From positions 78,718-142,717 of the forward strand of contig CAJJCJ010000007.1 in assembly GCA_905182645.1 (NCBI GenBank): a DNA stretch of 64,000 nt, written 5' to 3'. How positions within the stretch are numbered: position 1 is the first letter of the stretch; each line of letters opens with the position of its first letter. The translations under genes were made by a program, and so were the position numbers. The notes beneath the pieces were generated by a model. It was not told the origin of the DNA. It saw only the letters and a program-made list of their open reading frames with translations, and ran no database searches. The DNA comes from an uncultured Sulfitobacter sp. (lineage in GTDB: Bacteria; Pseudomonadota; Alphaproteobacteria; Rhodobacterales; Rhodobacteraceae). Positions 44,924-53,669 of this stretch are shown here, piece after piece.

Positions 44924-44995
44924 TGGGACTGCCCCTTGCTTTGGTGGCTCATGCCTTTTATCCCCTCTACATCATGCAAGCCCCCTAATTCAAGA

Positions 44996-45562
44996 ATGGA
45001 AGCACCATTGGCTGAATTGCCTACCAATCCGATGCGCCTTGGCGATCTGTCAAATAAGAACAACACCAGCTTTGAATTGCAGCCCGATGCGGCCACTTGT
45101 GCAGCGATTGCTACGCATTTGGGCATCTTGGGTGTCAAAAAACTGCGGTTTAGCGGTGAATTCACCCCCCAAGGGCGCACCGACTGGGCTTTGACTGCCA
45201 AAATTGGCGCCACAGTTGTGCAGACCTGCGTGGTCTCGCTTGTTCCAGTCACTACCCGCATCGAAGAATCTGTGCAACGGCGGTATATCGCCAATTTTGA
45301 AGATCCCGACGAGGAAGAGGTCGAAATGACCGCTGACGAAAATACCGAACCATTGGCCCAGTCCGTGGATGCGGCAGCAGTGATGATCGAGGCGTTATCG
45401 CTCGCCCTGCCCTTATATCCGCGCAAAGATGGCGCTGACTTGGGCGAAGCGGTCTATACAGACAAAGAATTAACGCCCATGACAGACGATGATGCAAAGC
45501 CATTTGCAGGCCTTGGCGCGTTGCGCGAAGCCCTGCAAAAAAAGGGCGAAGACACCAATTAA
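44996..45562 (+). CDS. DUF177 (YceD) protein
   Basis: A 188-residue protein with the DUF177/YceD pattern: MRLGDLSNKNNTSFELQPDAATCAAIATHLGILGVKKLRFSGEF, CVVSLVPVTTRIEESVQRRYI, and the terminal KPFAGLGALREALQ block. YceD contributes to 23S rRNA or ribosome maturation in plants and bacteria, and lies before rpmF in most Proteobacteria, as here. The start is set at ATG 44996 from the domain; ATG 44951 is an alternative with a GGTGG before it. A Cys near residue 83 is present where the zinc-like CxxC of some homologues is absent. Confidence 0.85.
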   Translation: MEAPLAELPTNPMRLGDLSNKNNTSFELQPDAATCAAIATHLGILGVKKLRFSGEFTPQGRTDWALTAKIGATVVQTCVVSLVPVTTRIEESVQRRYIANFEDPDEEEVEMTADENTEPLAQSVDAAAVMIEALSLALPLYPRKDGADLGEAVYTDKELTPMTDDDAKPFAGLGALREALQKKGEDTN

Positions 45563-45682
45563 CACAAGACGCCGCAAGGGGTTGCGCTGCTACAAATTCG
45601 CAGTATGTTCGCGACCTCTAATACATCCAGTCTCGACAAGGCTGTCCCAATCGCTTAGGACGCCCCAAAGACTGAAACACAC

Positions 45683-45703
45683 GGGCCAAAACGGCCCTTT
45701 TAT
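45683..45703 (+). terminator. Hairpin and T-run 15 bases before rpmF
   Basis: GGGCC and GGCCC form a five-base stem with an AAAAC loop followed by TTTTAT, directly before the rpmF ribosome site. It may end the DUF177 message or act as an attenuator for rpmF-plsX-fabH. Confidence 0.5.
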
Positions 45704-45717
45704 CATAGGGTTGAGAC

Positions 45718-45921
45718 ATGGCCGTCCAGCAGAATAAAGTATCCAAATCCCGTCGTAACAACCGTCGTTCGCACGACTCACTTGTTGCAGCGAACCCAAA
45801 CGAATGTGACAACTGTGGTGAGCTTAAGCGCCCACACCACATTTGCCCGTCTTGCAACCACTATGCCACACGCGAAGTAATCGCGTCCGCTGACGTGGAA
45901 CTGGACGACGACGCAGCATAA
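45718..45921 (+). CDS. rpmF: Ribosomal protein bL32
   Basis: A 67-residue L32. The basic start [20 protein letters not shown] and the zinc-type C-x-x-C pairs (ECDNCGE and CPSCNHY) are typical. It belongs to the 50S subunit. It is followed by plsX after 16 bases, the conserved rpmF-plsX-fabH link between translation and phospholipid synthesis. Confidence 0.98.
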   Translation: MAVQQNKVSKSRRNNRRSHDSLVAANPNECDNCGELKRPHHICPSCNHYATREVIASADVELDDDAA

Positions 45922-45937
45922 GCTGTACGTTAAGAAC

Positions 45938-47032
45938 ATGACCCAAGCAAAAACGGACATCGCGGCCAACACCGCACATATTATATCCGTGGACGCTATG
46001 GGCGGCGATAAAGGGCCTGCGACTGTTGTCGCGGGCCTTTCTATGTTTCTGGCCAGTCAGCCAAAGGCCCGCGCGATTCTGCACGGACCTCGTGCAGAAT
46101 TGGCCCCGATGATCGCCAAGCGCAACATCAGCGACCGTGTCGAGATATGGGATGCACCCGAAGTTGTGGAAATGACTGACAAACCCAGCTACGTGCTGCG
46201 CAATGGCAAGAAAACCTCTATGTGGTCGGCCGTTGAAGCCGTGCGCGATGGGTCCGCCGCTGTTGCAGTATCATGCGGAAACACAGGCGGATTGATGGCA
46301 ATTTCGATGCTACGCCTGCGCAAAGCTGAAGGCGTGAACCGCCCTGCCATTGCCTGCCTCTGGCCGTCGCGTAACCCCGCTGGATTTAACGTCATGCTTG
46401 ATGCAGGTGCAGATATTCGCGCCGACCAAGACGATTTGCTGACGTATGCGCTTATGGGTGCCTCTTATGCGCGCAATGGTTTGGACATTAAGCGTCCACG
46501 TATTGGGCTGCTGAATGTTGGTACCGAAGAACACAAAGGCCGCGCCGAATTAAAGGTCGCGCATGAACTGATCGCCCAAGCCGCCGACAAAGGCGAATAC
46601 GAATACATAGGATTCGTTGAAGGCGGCGACCTGCCCTCTGCGCGCGTTGATGTGATCGTCACCGACGGATTTACAGGTAACGTCGCGTTAAAAACCGGCG
46701 AAGGCACTGCGAATCTCATTTCTGGCCTTCTTCGCGAATCTCTGATGAAAACGCCGTTCTCGATGCTCGGCGCGCTTTTCGCCCGTGGATCGCTTAACCG
46801 TTTCCGCAAGCGGATCGACCCGCGCCGTGTAAATGGTGGCGTGTTTTTAGGCCTGAACCAAACAGTTATAAAAAGCCATGGCGGGGCCGACGCAACGGGT
46901 GTGGCTGCGGCCCTGAACCTTGCTTACCGCTTGGCGCAATCTGGTTTCTCCGACAAACTCGCCGCGCGGGTTGCATCTGCCGCAGCGCTTGCCCAAGATA
47001 CAATTCAAATCGGTTCCAACACGGATGGTTAA
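45938..47032 (+). CDS. plsX: Phosphate acyltransferase PlsX
   Basis: A 364-residue enzyme that makes acyl-phosphate from acyl-ACP, the first step of phospholipid synthesis with PlsY. Recognisable blocks: ISVDAMGGDKGPATVVAGL, VSCGNTGGLMAISMLRLR, ACLWPSRNPAGFNVMLDAGA, GLLNVGTEEHKGRAELK and VIVTDGFTGNVALKTGEG. It lies between rpmF and fabH on one transcript. Confidence 0.97.
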   Translation: MTQAKTDIAANTAHIISVDAMGGDKGPATVVAGLSMFLASQPKARAILHGPRAELAPMIAKRNISDRVEIWDAPEVVEMTDKPSYVLRNGKKTSMWSAVEAVRDGSAAVAVSCGNTGGLMAISMLRLRKAEGVNRPAIACLWPSRNPAGFNVMLDAGADIRADQDDLLTYALMGASYARNGLDIKRPRIGLLNVGTEEHKGRAELKVAHELIAQAADKGEYEYIGFVEGGDLPSARVDVIVTDGFTGNVALKTGEGTANLISGLLRESLMKTPFSMLGALFARGSLNRFRKRIDPRRVNGGVFLGLNQTVIKSHGGADATGVAAALNLAYRLAQSGFSDKLAARVASAAALAQDTIQIGSNTDG

Positions 47033-47035
47033 AAT

Positions 47036-48007
47036 ATGACACGTCGCGCAGTCGTCATCGGTGTTGGGCATTATTTGCCTTATCGCGTCGTTCCCAATGC
47101 AGAGTTCGAGAAAACGCTCGATACCACTGACGAGTGGATCAAATCCCGTTCGGGTATTGAACGCCGTCATTTCGCAGCCCCCGATCAAGGCACGTCCGAC
47201 CTTGCGACCAACGCAGCCAATGCGGCGTTGGCGATGGCTGGCCTGACTGGTAACGATGTCGACGCGATTATTGTGGCGACATCGACATCCGATCTGACAT
47301 TCCCATCTGCGGCCACCATGGTGCAAGCTAAAATCGGCAACACCAAGGGCTATGCCTTTGATATTCAAGCGGTTTGTGCGGGGTTTGCATTTGCATTGAC
47401 CAACGCCAACGCGCTGATTGTATCAGGTCAAGCCAACCGTGTACTTGTGATTGGTGCAGAAACATTCAGCCGGATCATGGATTGGACCGACCGATCGACC
47501 TGCGTTTTGTTTGGCGATGGTGCGGGCGCGGTTGTGCTTGAGGCGCAAATCGGCGACGGCACAAACGCTGACCGGGGAATCCTTTCCACCGACTTGAATT
47601 CGGACGGAACCCACCGTGACCTGCTTTATGTAGACGGTGGTGTGTCGACCCAAACGACTGGCGTGCTGAAAATGCAGGGCCAAGAAATATTCAAACACGC
47701 TGTCGAAAAACTGGCGCAAACCGCGCATACCGCGCTGGGTAAAATCGGCCTCGGCGCTGATGATGTTGACTGGGTTGTGCCCCATCAAGCCAACATTCGG
47801 ATCATCAAATCTACGGCGCGCAAACTTGGCGTTGGTATGGACCGCGTTATTGTGACGGTGCAAGATCACGGCAATACCTCTGCGGCATCCATCCCGCTGG
47901 CACTGTCGGTGGGCGTGGCAAATGGCCAGATTAAAAAAGGCGACCTTGTTGTAACCGAAGCCATCGGCGGCGGGCTTGCGTGGGGCGCGGTTGTATTACG
48001 CTGGTAG
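47036..48007 (+). CDS. fabH: 3-oxoacyl-ACP synthase III FabH
   Basis: A 323-residue condensing enzyme that starts fatty-acid synthesis from acetyl-CoA and malonyl-ACP. The catalytic triad is visible: Cys in DIQAVCAGFAFALTNA, His in VVPHQANIRI and Asn in HGNTSAASIPLAL. The gene begins three bases after the plsX stop. The product would feed the lipid pathways that PlsX and the desaturase also use. Confidence 0.97.
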   Translation: MTRRAVVIGVGHYLPYRVVPNAEFEKTLDTTDEWIKSRSGIERRHFAAPDQGTSDLATNAANAALAMAGLTGNDVDAIIVATSTSDLTFPSAATMVQAKIGNTKGYAFDIQAVCAGFAFALTNANALIVSGQANRVLVIGAETFSRIMDWTDRSTCVLFGDGAGAVVLEAQIGDGTNADRGILSTDLNSDGTHRDLLYVDGGVSTQTTGVLKMQGQEIFKHAVEKLAQTAHTALGKIGLGADDVDWVVPHQANIRIIKSTARKLGVGMDRVIVTVQDHGNTSAASIPLALSVGVANGQIKKGDLVVTEAIGGGLAWGAVVLRW

Positions 48008-48103
48008 GCAAACTTCCCGTTTAACGCTGCCACTCACGCCCTTGTTATTGACTCTTAAAATCCCATCGGACAAAGTCGACTGCAACAACCTCGGGGGAAT
48101 ACA

Positions 48104-48403
48104 ATGGCTGACAATACTTTGACGCGCATGGATCTAGCGGATGCCGTGCATAGCCAAGTTGGACTATCACGCAATGAAAGCGCCGATTTGGTCGAAAGCG
48201 TGCTCGAACACGTTTCTGATGCGCTTGTGTCAGGCGAGGCCGTAAAAATCTCATCGTTTGGGACATTTTCGGTGCGAGAAAAGGCCGCGCGCGTTGGCCG
48301 CAATCCAAAGACCGGCGAAGAAGTCCCCATCCATCCGCGCCGCGTTTTGACGTTCCGTCCGTCCCACTTAATGAAAGATCGGGTTGCGGCAGGCAATAAG
48401 TAA
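48104..48403 (+). CDS. ihfA: Integration host factor subunit alpha
   Basis: A 99-residue DNA-bending protein. [65 protein letters not shown] and RRVLTFRPS are the HU/IHF signatures, including the Pro that intercalates into DNA. It pairs with IhfB and has roles in recombination and regulation. It precedes the MerR gene by 15 bases, as in most Alphaproteobacteria. Confidence 0.95.
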   Translation: MADNTLTRMDLADAVHSQVGLSRNESADLVESVLEHVSDALVSGEAVKISSFGTFSVREKAARVGRNPKTGEEVPIHPRRVLTFRPSHLMKDRVAAGNK

Positions 48404-48418
48404 GGACCTAGGTTACAG

Positions 48419-48943
48419 ATGGCAAAATCACAAAGTGCCTTTCGCACCATCAGCGAGGTTTCGGCCTCGTTGGATACGCCAACTCATGTTCTGCGCTTTT
48501 GGGAAAGCAAGTTCTCACAGGTTAAGCCTGTCAAACGTGCTGGTGGCCGCCGATATTACCGCCCCGAAGACGTTCAACTTTTGGCTGGGATCAAAGCGCT
48601 GCTGCATGATCAGGGTATGACCATCAAAGGTGCTCAAAAATTGCTACGTGAACAAGGCGTTAAGCATGTAATTTTGCTTGGCACGACATCTGACGATGCT
48701 GTGCCTGTTGTTGAAGCGGCGCCGCCCCCTTCAGAGCCGATTGCGGTTGAAACGACACCTGATAACATTGTCACCTTGTCACCTGAGCCAGTCGTGGTTG
48801 CACCATTAAAGACACCCCGCCCACAGATTTTAACAATGCTCGTAGTAGCCAACCAATCCACAATTCGGCGCAATGCAGGCGTAATTTCACTTCATGTTAC
48901 TCAGCTCGCGGCGCTGCGCGACCGTATCCGTCAGTCGCTGTGA
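48419..48943 (+). CDS. MerR-family transcriptional regulator
   Basis: The 174-residue protein has an N-terminal MerR winged helix (residues about 6-75): [69 protein letters not shown]. The rest is a low-complexity Pro/Val/Glu linker and a short helix; no metal-binding Cys are seen, so the effector is unknown. It is co-transcribed with ihfA, a conserved pairing, and ends before the tRNA-Pro gene. Confidence 0.9.
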   Translation: MAKSQSAFRTISEVSASLDTPTHVLRFWESKFSQVKPVKRAGGRRYYRPEDVQLLAGIKALLHDQGMTIKGAQKLLREQGVKHVILLGTTSDDAVPVVEAAPPPSEPIAVETTPDNIVTLSPEPVVVAPLKTPRPQILTMLVVANQSTIRRNAGVISLHVTQLAALRDRIRQSL

Positions 48944-48989
48944 ATTGGGTCTTGCCTGCCAGTCCAAATCAGCTATGAACACCGCCAGT

Positions 48990-49066
48990 CGGGCTATAGC
49001 GCAGTCTGGTAGCGCGTCCGTCTGGGGGACGGAAGGTCGCAGGTTCGAGTCCTGCTAGCCCGACCA
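48990..49066 (+). tRNA. tRNA-Pro (anticodon GGG)
   Basis: The 77 bases fold as a cloverleaf: acceptor CGGGCTA/TAGCCCG, D-arm AGCGCAGTCTGGTAGCGC, anticodon stem TCCGT/ACGGA with loop CTGGGGG, anticodon GGG, T-arm with GGTTCGAGTCC, and an encoded CCA. It reads CCC and CCU codons. No integration repeat was found near it. Confidence 0.96.
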
Positions 49067-49074
49067 ACAACAAC

Positions 49075-49108
49075 CGCCCGTTTGCGCATCGTCGCAGCGG
49101 GCGTTTTT
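49075..49108 (+). terminator. Terminator after tRNA-Pro
   Basis: CGCCCG and CGGGCG with inner GCG/CGC form a strong stem followed by TTTTT, nine bases after the tRNA. Confidence 0.85.
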
Positions 49109-49125
49109 GTAATCCCAAAGGGAAC

Positions 49126-50211
49126 ATGATGACACATTCCGGCGTTTTAGCAGACCACCAGTTGCGCGATTTGATAGCCAATGGTGCGATTACGGCCTCT
49201 GCCCCGATTGCAGACGGTCAAATCCAGCCGGCGTCGCTTGATCTGCGCCTTGGGGCCACCGCATACCGTGTGCGAGCGTCGTTTCTTGCTGGACGCAACC
49301 GGACAGTGACAAAACGCCTCGCTGATTTCAAAATGCACGCCATCGATTTGACCGAAGGCGCGGTTTTGGAAAAAGGCTGCGTCTATGTTGTTCCCCTGCT
49401 CGAATCCCTCGCCCTACCCCACGTAATGACCGCTGCCGCATCGGCAAAGTCGTCGATTGGGCGGCTAGATCTGCTGACACGGATTATCACCGATCACGGC
49501 ATTGAATTTGACCGTGTACCTGCTGGCTATATTGGTCCGCTTTACGTTGAAATCTGCCCACGTTCATTTTCTGTCGTTGCCCGTCAGGGCCAGATGCTCA
49601 ATCAGATCATTTTTCGCCAAGGCCAGACATTTATGTCCGACGATGACCTGCGCGCATTACATGCCGTCACTCCTATCGTGTCGGGTGATCCTGTGATATC
49701 TGATGGTCTCGGATTTTCGGTCGATCTGGTGCCCGCCAGCGGAACGCTCGTCGGCTACCGCGCCAAGCCACATACTGGTGTCGTCGACCTGTCGTTGCTC
49801 GCCCACTACGACCCTGCGGAATATTGGGAAGAGCTGCATACCAAAGACGGCTGGATCATTCTCGACCCTGGTGCGTTCTACATCCTCGTTAGCCGTGAAA
49901 GCATTGTAATCCCGCCAATGCAGGCCGCCGAAATGGCGCCTTACTTAGCGATGGTCGGCGAATTTCGTGTGCATTACGCAGGCTTCTTTGATCCTGGATT
50001 TGGCTATGCGGCCGCAGGTGGAACAGGCTCGCGCGGGGTTTTGGAAGTCCGATGTCACGAGGCGCCATTCGTTCTGGAACATGGCCAAGTCGTCGGGCGA
50101 TTGGTCTATGAACACATGAGCGCGATGCCAGAAGCGCTGTATGGCGTCGACATTAAGTCAAATTACCAAGGGCAAGGACTTAAACTTTCCAAACATTTTA
50201 AATCAGTTTAG
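49126..50211 (+). CDS. dcd: dCTP deaminase, double-length type
   Basis: The 361-residue protein is the longer form of 2'-deoxycytidine 5'-triphosphate deaminase seen in Alphaproteobacteria, about twice the E. coli enzyme (193 residues). The N-terminal half has GQIQPASLDLRLGATAYRV and AAASAKSSIGRLDLLTRIITDHG; the C-terminal half has GYRAKPHTGVVDL, PGAFYILVSRESIVIPP and FFDPGFGYAAAGGTGSRGVLEVRCHEAPFVLEHGQ. It converts dCTP to dUTP for thymidylate synthesis. Two Met codons start the frame; AAAGGGA fits the second at 49129 slightly better. Confidence 0.92.
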   Translation: MMTHSGVLADHQLRDLIANGAITASAPIADGQIQPASLDLRLGATAYRVRASFLAGRNRTVTKRLADFKMHAIDLTEGAVLEKGCVYVVPLLESLALPHVMTAAASAKSSIGRLDLLTRIITDHGIEFDRVPAGYIGPLYVEICPRSFSVVARQGQMLNQIIFRQGQTFMSDDDLRALHAVTPIVSGDPVISDGLGFSVDLVPASGTLVGYRAKPHTGVVDLSLLAHYDPAEYWEELHTKDGWIILDPGAFYILVSRESIVIPPMQAAEMAPYLAMVGEFRVHYAGFFDPGFGYAAAGGTGSRGVLEVRCHEAPFVLEHGQVVGRLVYEHMSAMPEALYGVDIKSNYQGQGLKLSKHFKSV

Positions 50212-50233
50212 TGTAGGTATTGGCGGATAAATT

Positions 50234-50881
50234 TCACTCTTCGAACATTTCGACTTGATCGTCATCATCATCGTCTTCGTCATCATCGGCCCCCGCCAAT
50301 TGCGACGCACCCGGCGGCGGACGATTTTCCAGCAATCCGGCAGAACGTAATTCCTTAAGACCCGGCAGGTCACGCGCATTCTCAAGACCAAAGTGATCAA
50401 GGAATTCTTGGGTTACGACAAATGTCACAGGCCGACCGGGCGTCATGCGCCTGCGGCCAATACGAACCCATTCCATTTCAATCAATTGGTCGACGGTGCC
50501 ACGGCTCACTGACACACCGCGGATTTCTTCAATCTCGGCGCGGGTGGCAGGTTGATGATAGGCGACAATCGCCAATGTCTCGATCGCAGCACGCGACAGC
50601 TTGCGCGTCTCAACTGTTTCCTTTTGCATCAAAAACCCAAGGTCACCCGCCGTGCGAAACGCCCACGCATCACCAATCCTGATCAAATGCACACCGCGTC
50701 CGGCATAGCGCTTACGCACATGCGCAAGGGCCTCCGCAGGGTCACAGCCATGCGGCATGCGGCCTGTTAATTCGGTGACGCTGACAGGATCAGCAGTGGC
50801 AAACAGGATCGCCTCAACCATGCGTTCCTGTTCGGCCATCGGTGGTGCCTCAAAAAGGCTATCGTTATCAGGCTTAGCCAT
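50234..50881 (-). CDS. scpB: Segregation and condensation protein ScpB
   Basis: A 215-residue winged-helix protein: MVEAILFATADPVSVTELTGRM, TVETRKLSRAAIETLAIVAYHQPATRAEIEEIRGVSVSRGTVDQLIE and RRRMTPGRPVTFVVTQEFLDHFGLENARDLPGLKEL. It joins ScpA and SMC in the condensin complex. Its ATG at 50881 overlaps the scpA stop. The C-terminus has an Asp run (DDDEDDDDDDQVEMFEE), longer than in most homologues. Extra upstream codons overlap scpA and are not used. Confidence 0.95.
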   Translation of the reverse strand: MAKPDNDSLFEAPPMAEQERMVEAILFATADPVSVTELTGRMPHGCDPAEALAHVRKRYAGRGVHLIRIGDAWAFRTAGDLGFLMQKETVETRKLSRAAIETLAIVAYHQPATRAEIEEIRGVSVSRGTVDQLIEMEWVRIGRRRMTPGRPVTFVVTQEFLDHFGLENARDLPGLKELRSAGLLENRPPPGASQLAGADDDEDDDDDDQVEMFEE

Positions 50882-51668
50882 CGCGCGGCTCCCTTTTTCG
50901 GATTTGAATGGCTGAGAAAACCTCGCCTTGTCGAATTTCGATTTTACCTTCTTTAGCCAGCTCCAAAGATGCGGCAAAATTAGCTGCAGTGGCAGAGCGG
51001 CGCTTTACCGGATCAAGATCCCAGCCTTCGGGTAAATAACTAACAATATCAGTCCATTCGCCCGCGAAACCAATCAGATGCCGCATCCGTGACAGGGATT
51101 GCTCCATCGTCATCACGGCCTCGCGGTCCATGGTAAACGGGCGAAAATCATCTTTGGTGCGGATACGGGCATAGCCCTGCATCAAGTCGAGCAAAGTTGC
51201 AGTATAGGTTACGCGGCGCACGCGCTGCACGTCTTCGGTAATTCCTCGGGTAAAGAAATCGCGGCCCAGCTGGTCACGCGCCATGAGTTTGGCGGCGGCA
51301 TTGCGCATCGCCTCTAAGCGCTCAAGCTGAAACGCCAAATGTGCGGCCAATTCTGCGCCTGACGGGCCTTCTTCGGTGGGATCAGGTGGCAACAATAGGC
51401 GCGATTTCAGAAACGCCAACCATGCAGCCATGACTAAGTAATCTGCAGCCAATTCCAGCCGCAGCGTCTTAGCCTGTTCAACAAACGCCAAATACTGTTC
51501 GGCCAATGCGAGAATGGAAATCTGACGCAGGTCCACCTTTTGGGTGCGCGAAAGCATCAGCAGCAGATCAAGCGGCCCTTCAAACGCACCAACGTCAACG
51601 ATTAGCGCCTCGGCGGCGACACGTTCGCTGACACTTTGCGTGTCTTCTTGAAACTGATCGGTTGTCAC
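50874..51668 (-). CDS. scpA: Segregation and condensation protein ScpA
   Basis: A kleisin of about 264 residues: FEGPLDLLLMLSRTQKVDLRQISILALAEQYLAFVEQ, YLVMAAWLAFLKSRLLLPPD and the terminal VKRRSATAANFAASLELAKEGKIEIRQGEVFSAI. It bridges SMC heads in the condensin. I use the GTG at 51668, with GAGGG before it and seven bases after the nagZ stop; a TTG at 51695 lies inside nagZ and is unlikely. It overlaps scpB by eight bases. Confidence 0.95.
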   Translation of the reverse strand: MTTDQFQEDTQSVSERVAAEALIVDVGAFEGPLDLLLMLSRTQKVDLRQISILALAEQYLAFVEQAKTLRLELAADYLVMAAWLAFLKSRLLLPPDPTEEGPSGAELAAHLAFQLERLEAMRNAAAKLMARDQLGRDFFTRGITEDVQRVRRVTYTATLLDLMQGYARIRTKDDFRPFTMDREAVMTMEQSLSRMRHLIGFAGEWTDIVSYLPEGWDLDPVKRRSATAANFAASLELAKEGKIEIRQGEVFSAIQIRKREPRDG

Positions 51669-51675
51669 ATATCCC

Positions 51676-52659
51676 TCACGCCAAAAGCGCTTCAAGTTCA
51701 GCGCTTAGCGCCGCAATGTCAATGTCATCTGGGGTTTTTCGCTGCGCAAGGGCCGCGTCTGCACGCACAGTTGCCGGATCTGTCATTATCCCTGCCGCAT
51801 TCGTCACAGCCTGCATTTCTGCCGGGTCACCGTTGCAATGCAAAACGACGTCGCAACCTGCAGCCATTGATGCGGCTGTCCGCTCTGCCACGTTACCAGA
51901 CAGCGCCTCCATCGAAATGTCATCAGTCATAAGAATCCCGTCAAACCCGATCTCGTTGCGGATAATTTGAATCATATCAGGGCTCTGCGTCGCAGGTGCC
52001 ATACCGCAAGCGCTAAATATTATATGCGCAGTCATTCCCATGGGTAAATCGTTTAGCCCTTTAAATGGGGCGAAATCCCAATCCGCAGCGACGTCCAATG
52101 CAACATCGGCAACGGGCAGCTCAAGATGGCTGTCAACGGTCCCGCGCCCATGTCCGGGCATGTGTTTCATCACTGGTAATATGCCACCAGCCAACAGGCC
52201 ATCCGCTATGGCACGTGCATTTTGGATCACCGTTTTTGGATCAACCCCAAGGCAACGATTGCGCAAAAAAGGATGTGTATCTGGGCCCGCAATGTCACAC
52301 GACGGCGCGCAATTGGCGTCGATACCAACGCTGTGCAATTCGTCAGCAATAATTCGCGACCGCAAGTAAAACGACCGCGCAGGGTCAGATGCCTTTTCGG
52401 CCTGTTCCAACGGCGGTAACCATTCGCGCCAATGCGGCGCGCGCATGCGCTGAACACGACCACCTTCTTGATCAATCAAGATCGGGGCATCGCGACCAAC
52501 CGCATTGCGCAAATCAAACGTCAGACCAAGAAGTTGGTCTGACGTATCAATATTGCGGGCAAAAACAATAAACCCGAACGGGTTATTTTCGCGAAAAAAC
52601 GCTTTTTCCCAGTTAGTTAAGCGCTGACCTTTGGGCGCTAAAATGCTCGCGTTTGGCAC
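51676..52659 (-). CDS. nagZ: Beta-N-acetylhexosaminidase NagZ
   Basis: A 327-residue family 3 glycosidase that releases N-acetylglucosamine from peptidoglycan fragments in the cytoplasm during cell-wall recycling. The signature HMPGHGRGTVDSH contains the catalytic His, and the nucleophile Asp lies in the GILMTDDISMEAL block. The start is a GTG at 52659 immediately after the SPOR gene's TAA stop. It is followed by scpA-scpB, the conserved order argS-SPOR-nagZ-scpAB. Confidence 0.95.
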   Translation of the reverse strand: MPNASILAPKGQRLTNWEKAFFRENNPFGFIVFARNIDTSDQLLGLTFDLRNAVGRDAPILIDQEGGRVQRMRAPHWREWLPPLEQAEKASDPARSFYLRSRIIADELHSVGIDANCAPSCDIAGPDTHPFLRNRCLGVDPKTVIQNARAIADGLLAGGILPVMKHMPGHGRGTVDSHLELPVADVALDVAADWDFAPFKGLNDLPMGMTAHIIFSACGMAPATQSPDMIQIIRNEIGFDGILMTDDISMEALSGNVAERTAASMAAGCDVVLHCNGDPAEMQAVTNAAGIMTDPATVRADAALAQRKTPDDIDIAALSAELEALLA

Positions 52660-53601
52660 TTAACGTACAACAACAGGGATGCAATCCGTGCCTTCGGCAA
52701 CCAATGCGGCGCAGAAACGGCGGGCGTCGCCTAGCTCGGAAAACCCTTGTGCGCGCAGACGGTAAAAAGTCTTACCGCCCGATGTCGCGGCCTGAATGAC
52801 GCGGGCCTTACCGCCCATCACATCGCCAAAGCGGCCCTGCAAGCGCGTCCATTCCGTCGCTGCATTTTCGGCCTTCGGAAACGCGCCGATCTGTACAAGG
52901 TTGGTCCCCAACGCAAAAGCAGTTGTTGTCACAAGTGACTGGACCTCCGCAGCAGCAGCAACAGGCGTAAAAGTTGGCCGCAACATTGGACGCAGCGAAA
53001 CCGATACGCCAGGGACGTTTTTGGCGACAACCGGGGTAACCATGGCTTGCCCAGCTAAGCTTAGCCTCGGCGCGACAACCGTGACATCAGCAATCGGCGC
53101 AAGCGGTAACGTGTGCCCCGCTATCTGATTGGCAAGTGCAAGAATATCATCGGTCGAAAGAGGGGCGGCAACGATCTGCGTTGCATTCAACGCGACTTTC
53201 ACTTCAATCTCGGGGGCCACAGATGGGACAATGGCGGAAACTTCTTCAACGCCGGTTGATAGCAGTGTAACAACGTCCTCATCCGCAAGGCCCGCCATCG
53301 CTGGCGCCAAAGCCACGCTATCTTCGGGGGCAGACGCCTCACCGACAGCAGCGACTTCATTGACGGACAACCCAGTGTGGACAGAAACTTCACCACCAGG
53401 GGTGGTCGGCAAAACGCGCATCTCGCCCGCCATCGCACGAACAACCGGAATTCCTGAAACATCGCGCACGACCAACTTATAGCCCCAAACGCCGACACCG
53501 ACGATCAACGCACAAGATACGATCGCACCTACATAATTCACCAAAGCACCGGCGCGCATCGCACCGGAAATGGGGACATGCCCCTGATCATAAACTGCCA
53601 T
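52660..53601 (-). CDS. SPOR-domain membrane protein
   Basis: A 313-residue protein with one membrane helix (ALVNYVGAIVSCALIVGVGVWGYKLVV), a long Val/Ala/Pro-rich periplasmic linker and a C-terminal SPOR domain: NLVQIGAFPKAENAATEWTRLQGRFGDVMGGKARVIQAATSGGKTFYRLRAQGFSEL. SPOR domains bind denuded glycan strands at the division site. It lies between argS and nagZ, matching the division and wall-recycling theme of this locus. Confidence 0.92.
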   Translation of the reverse strand: MAVYDQGHVPISGAMRAGALVNYVGAIVSCALIVGVGVWGYKLVVRDVSGIPVVRAMAGEMRVLPTTPGGEVSVHTGLSVNEVAAVGEASAPEDSVALAPAMAGLADEDVVTLLSTGVEEVSAIVPSVAPEIEVKVALNATQIVAAPLSTDDILALANQIAGHTLPLAPIADVTVVAPRLSLAGQAMVTPVVAKNVPGVSVSLRPMLRPTFTPVAAAAEVQSLVTTTAFALGTNLVQIGAFPKAENAATEWTRLQGRFGDVMGGKARVIQAATSGGKTFYRLRAQGFSELGDARRFCAALVAEGTDCIPVVVR

Positions 53602-53669
53602 TTTGCCTCACTGCCCGATCACTGCTAACCGGTTGGGTTGCCTCAAAAAGAACCCAGAGGCGGCACGCT

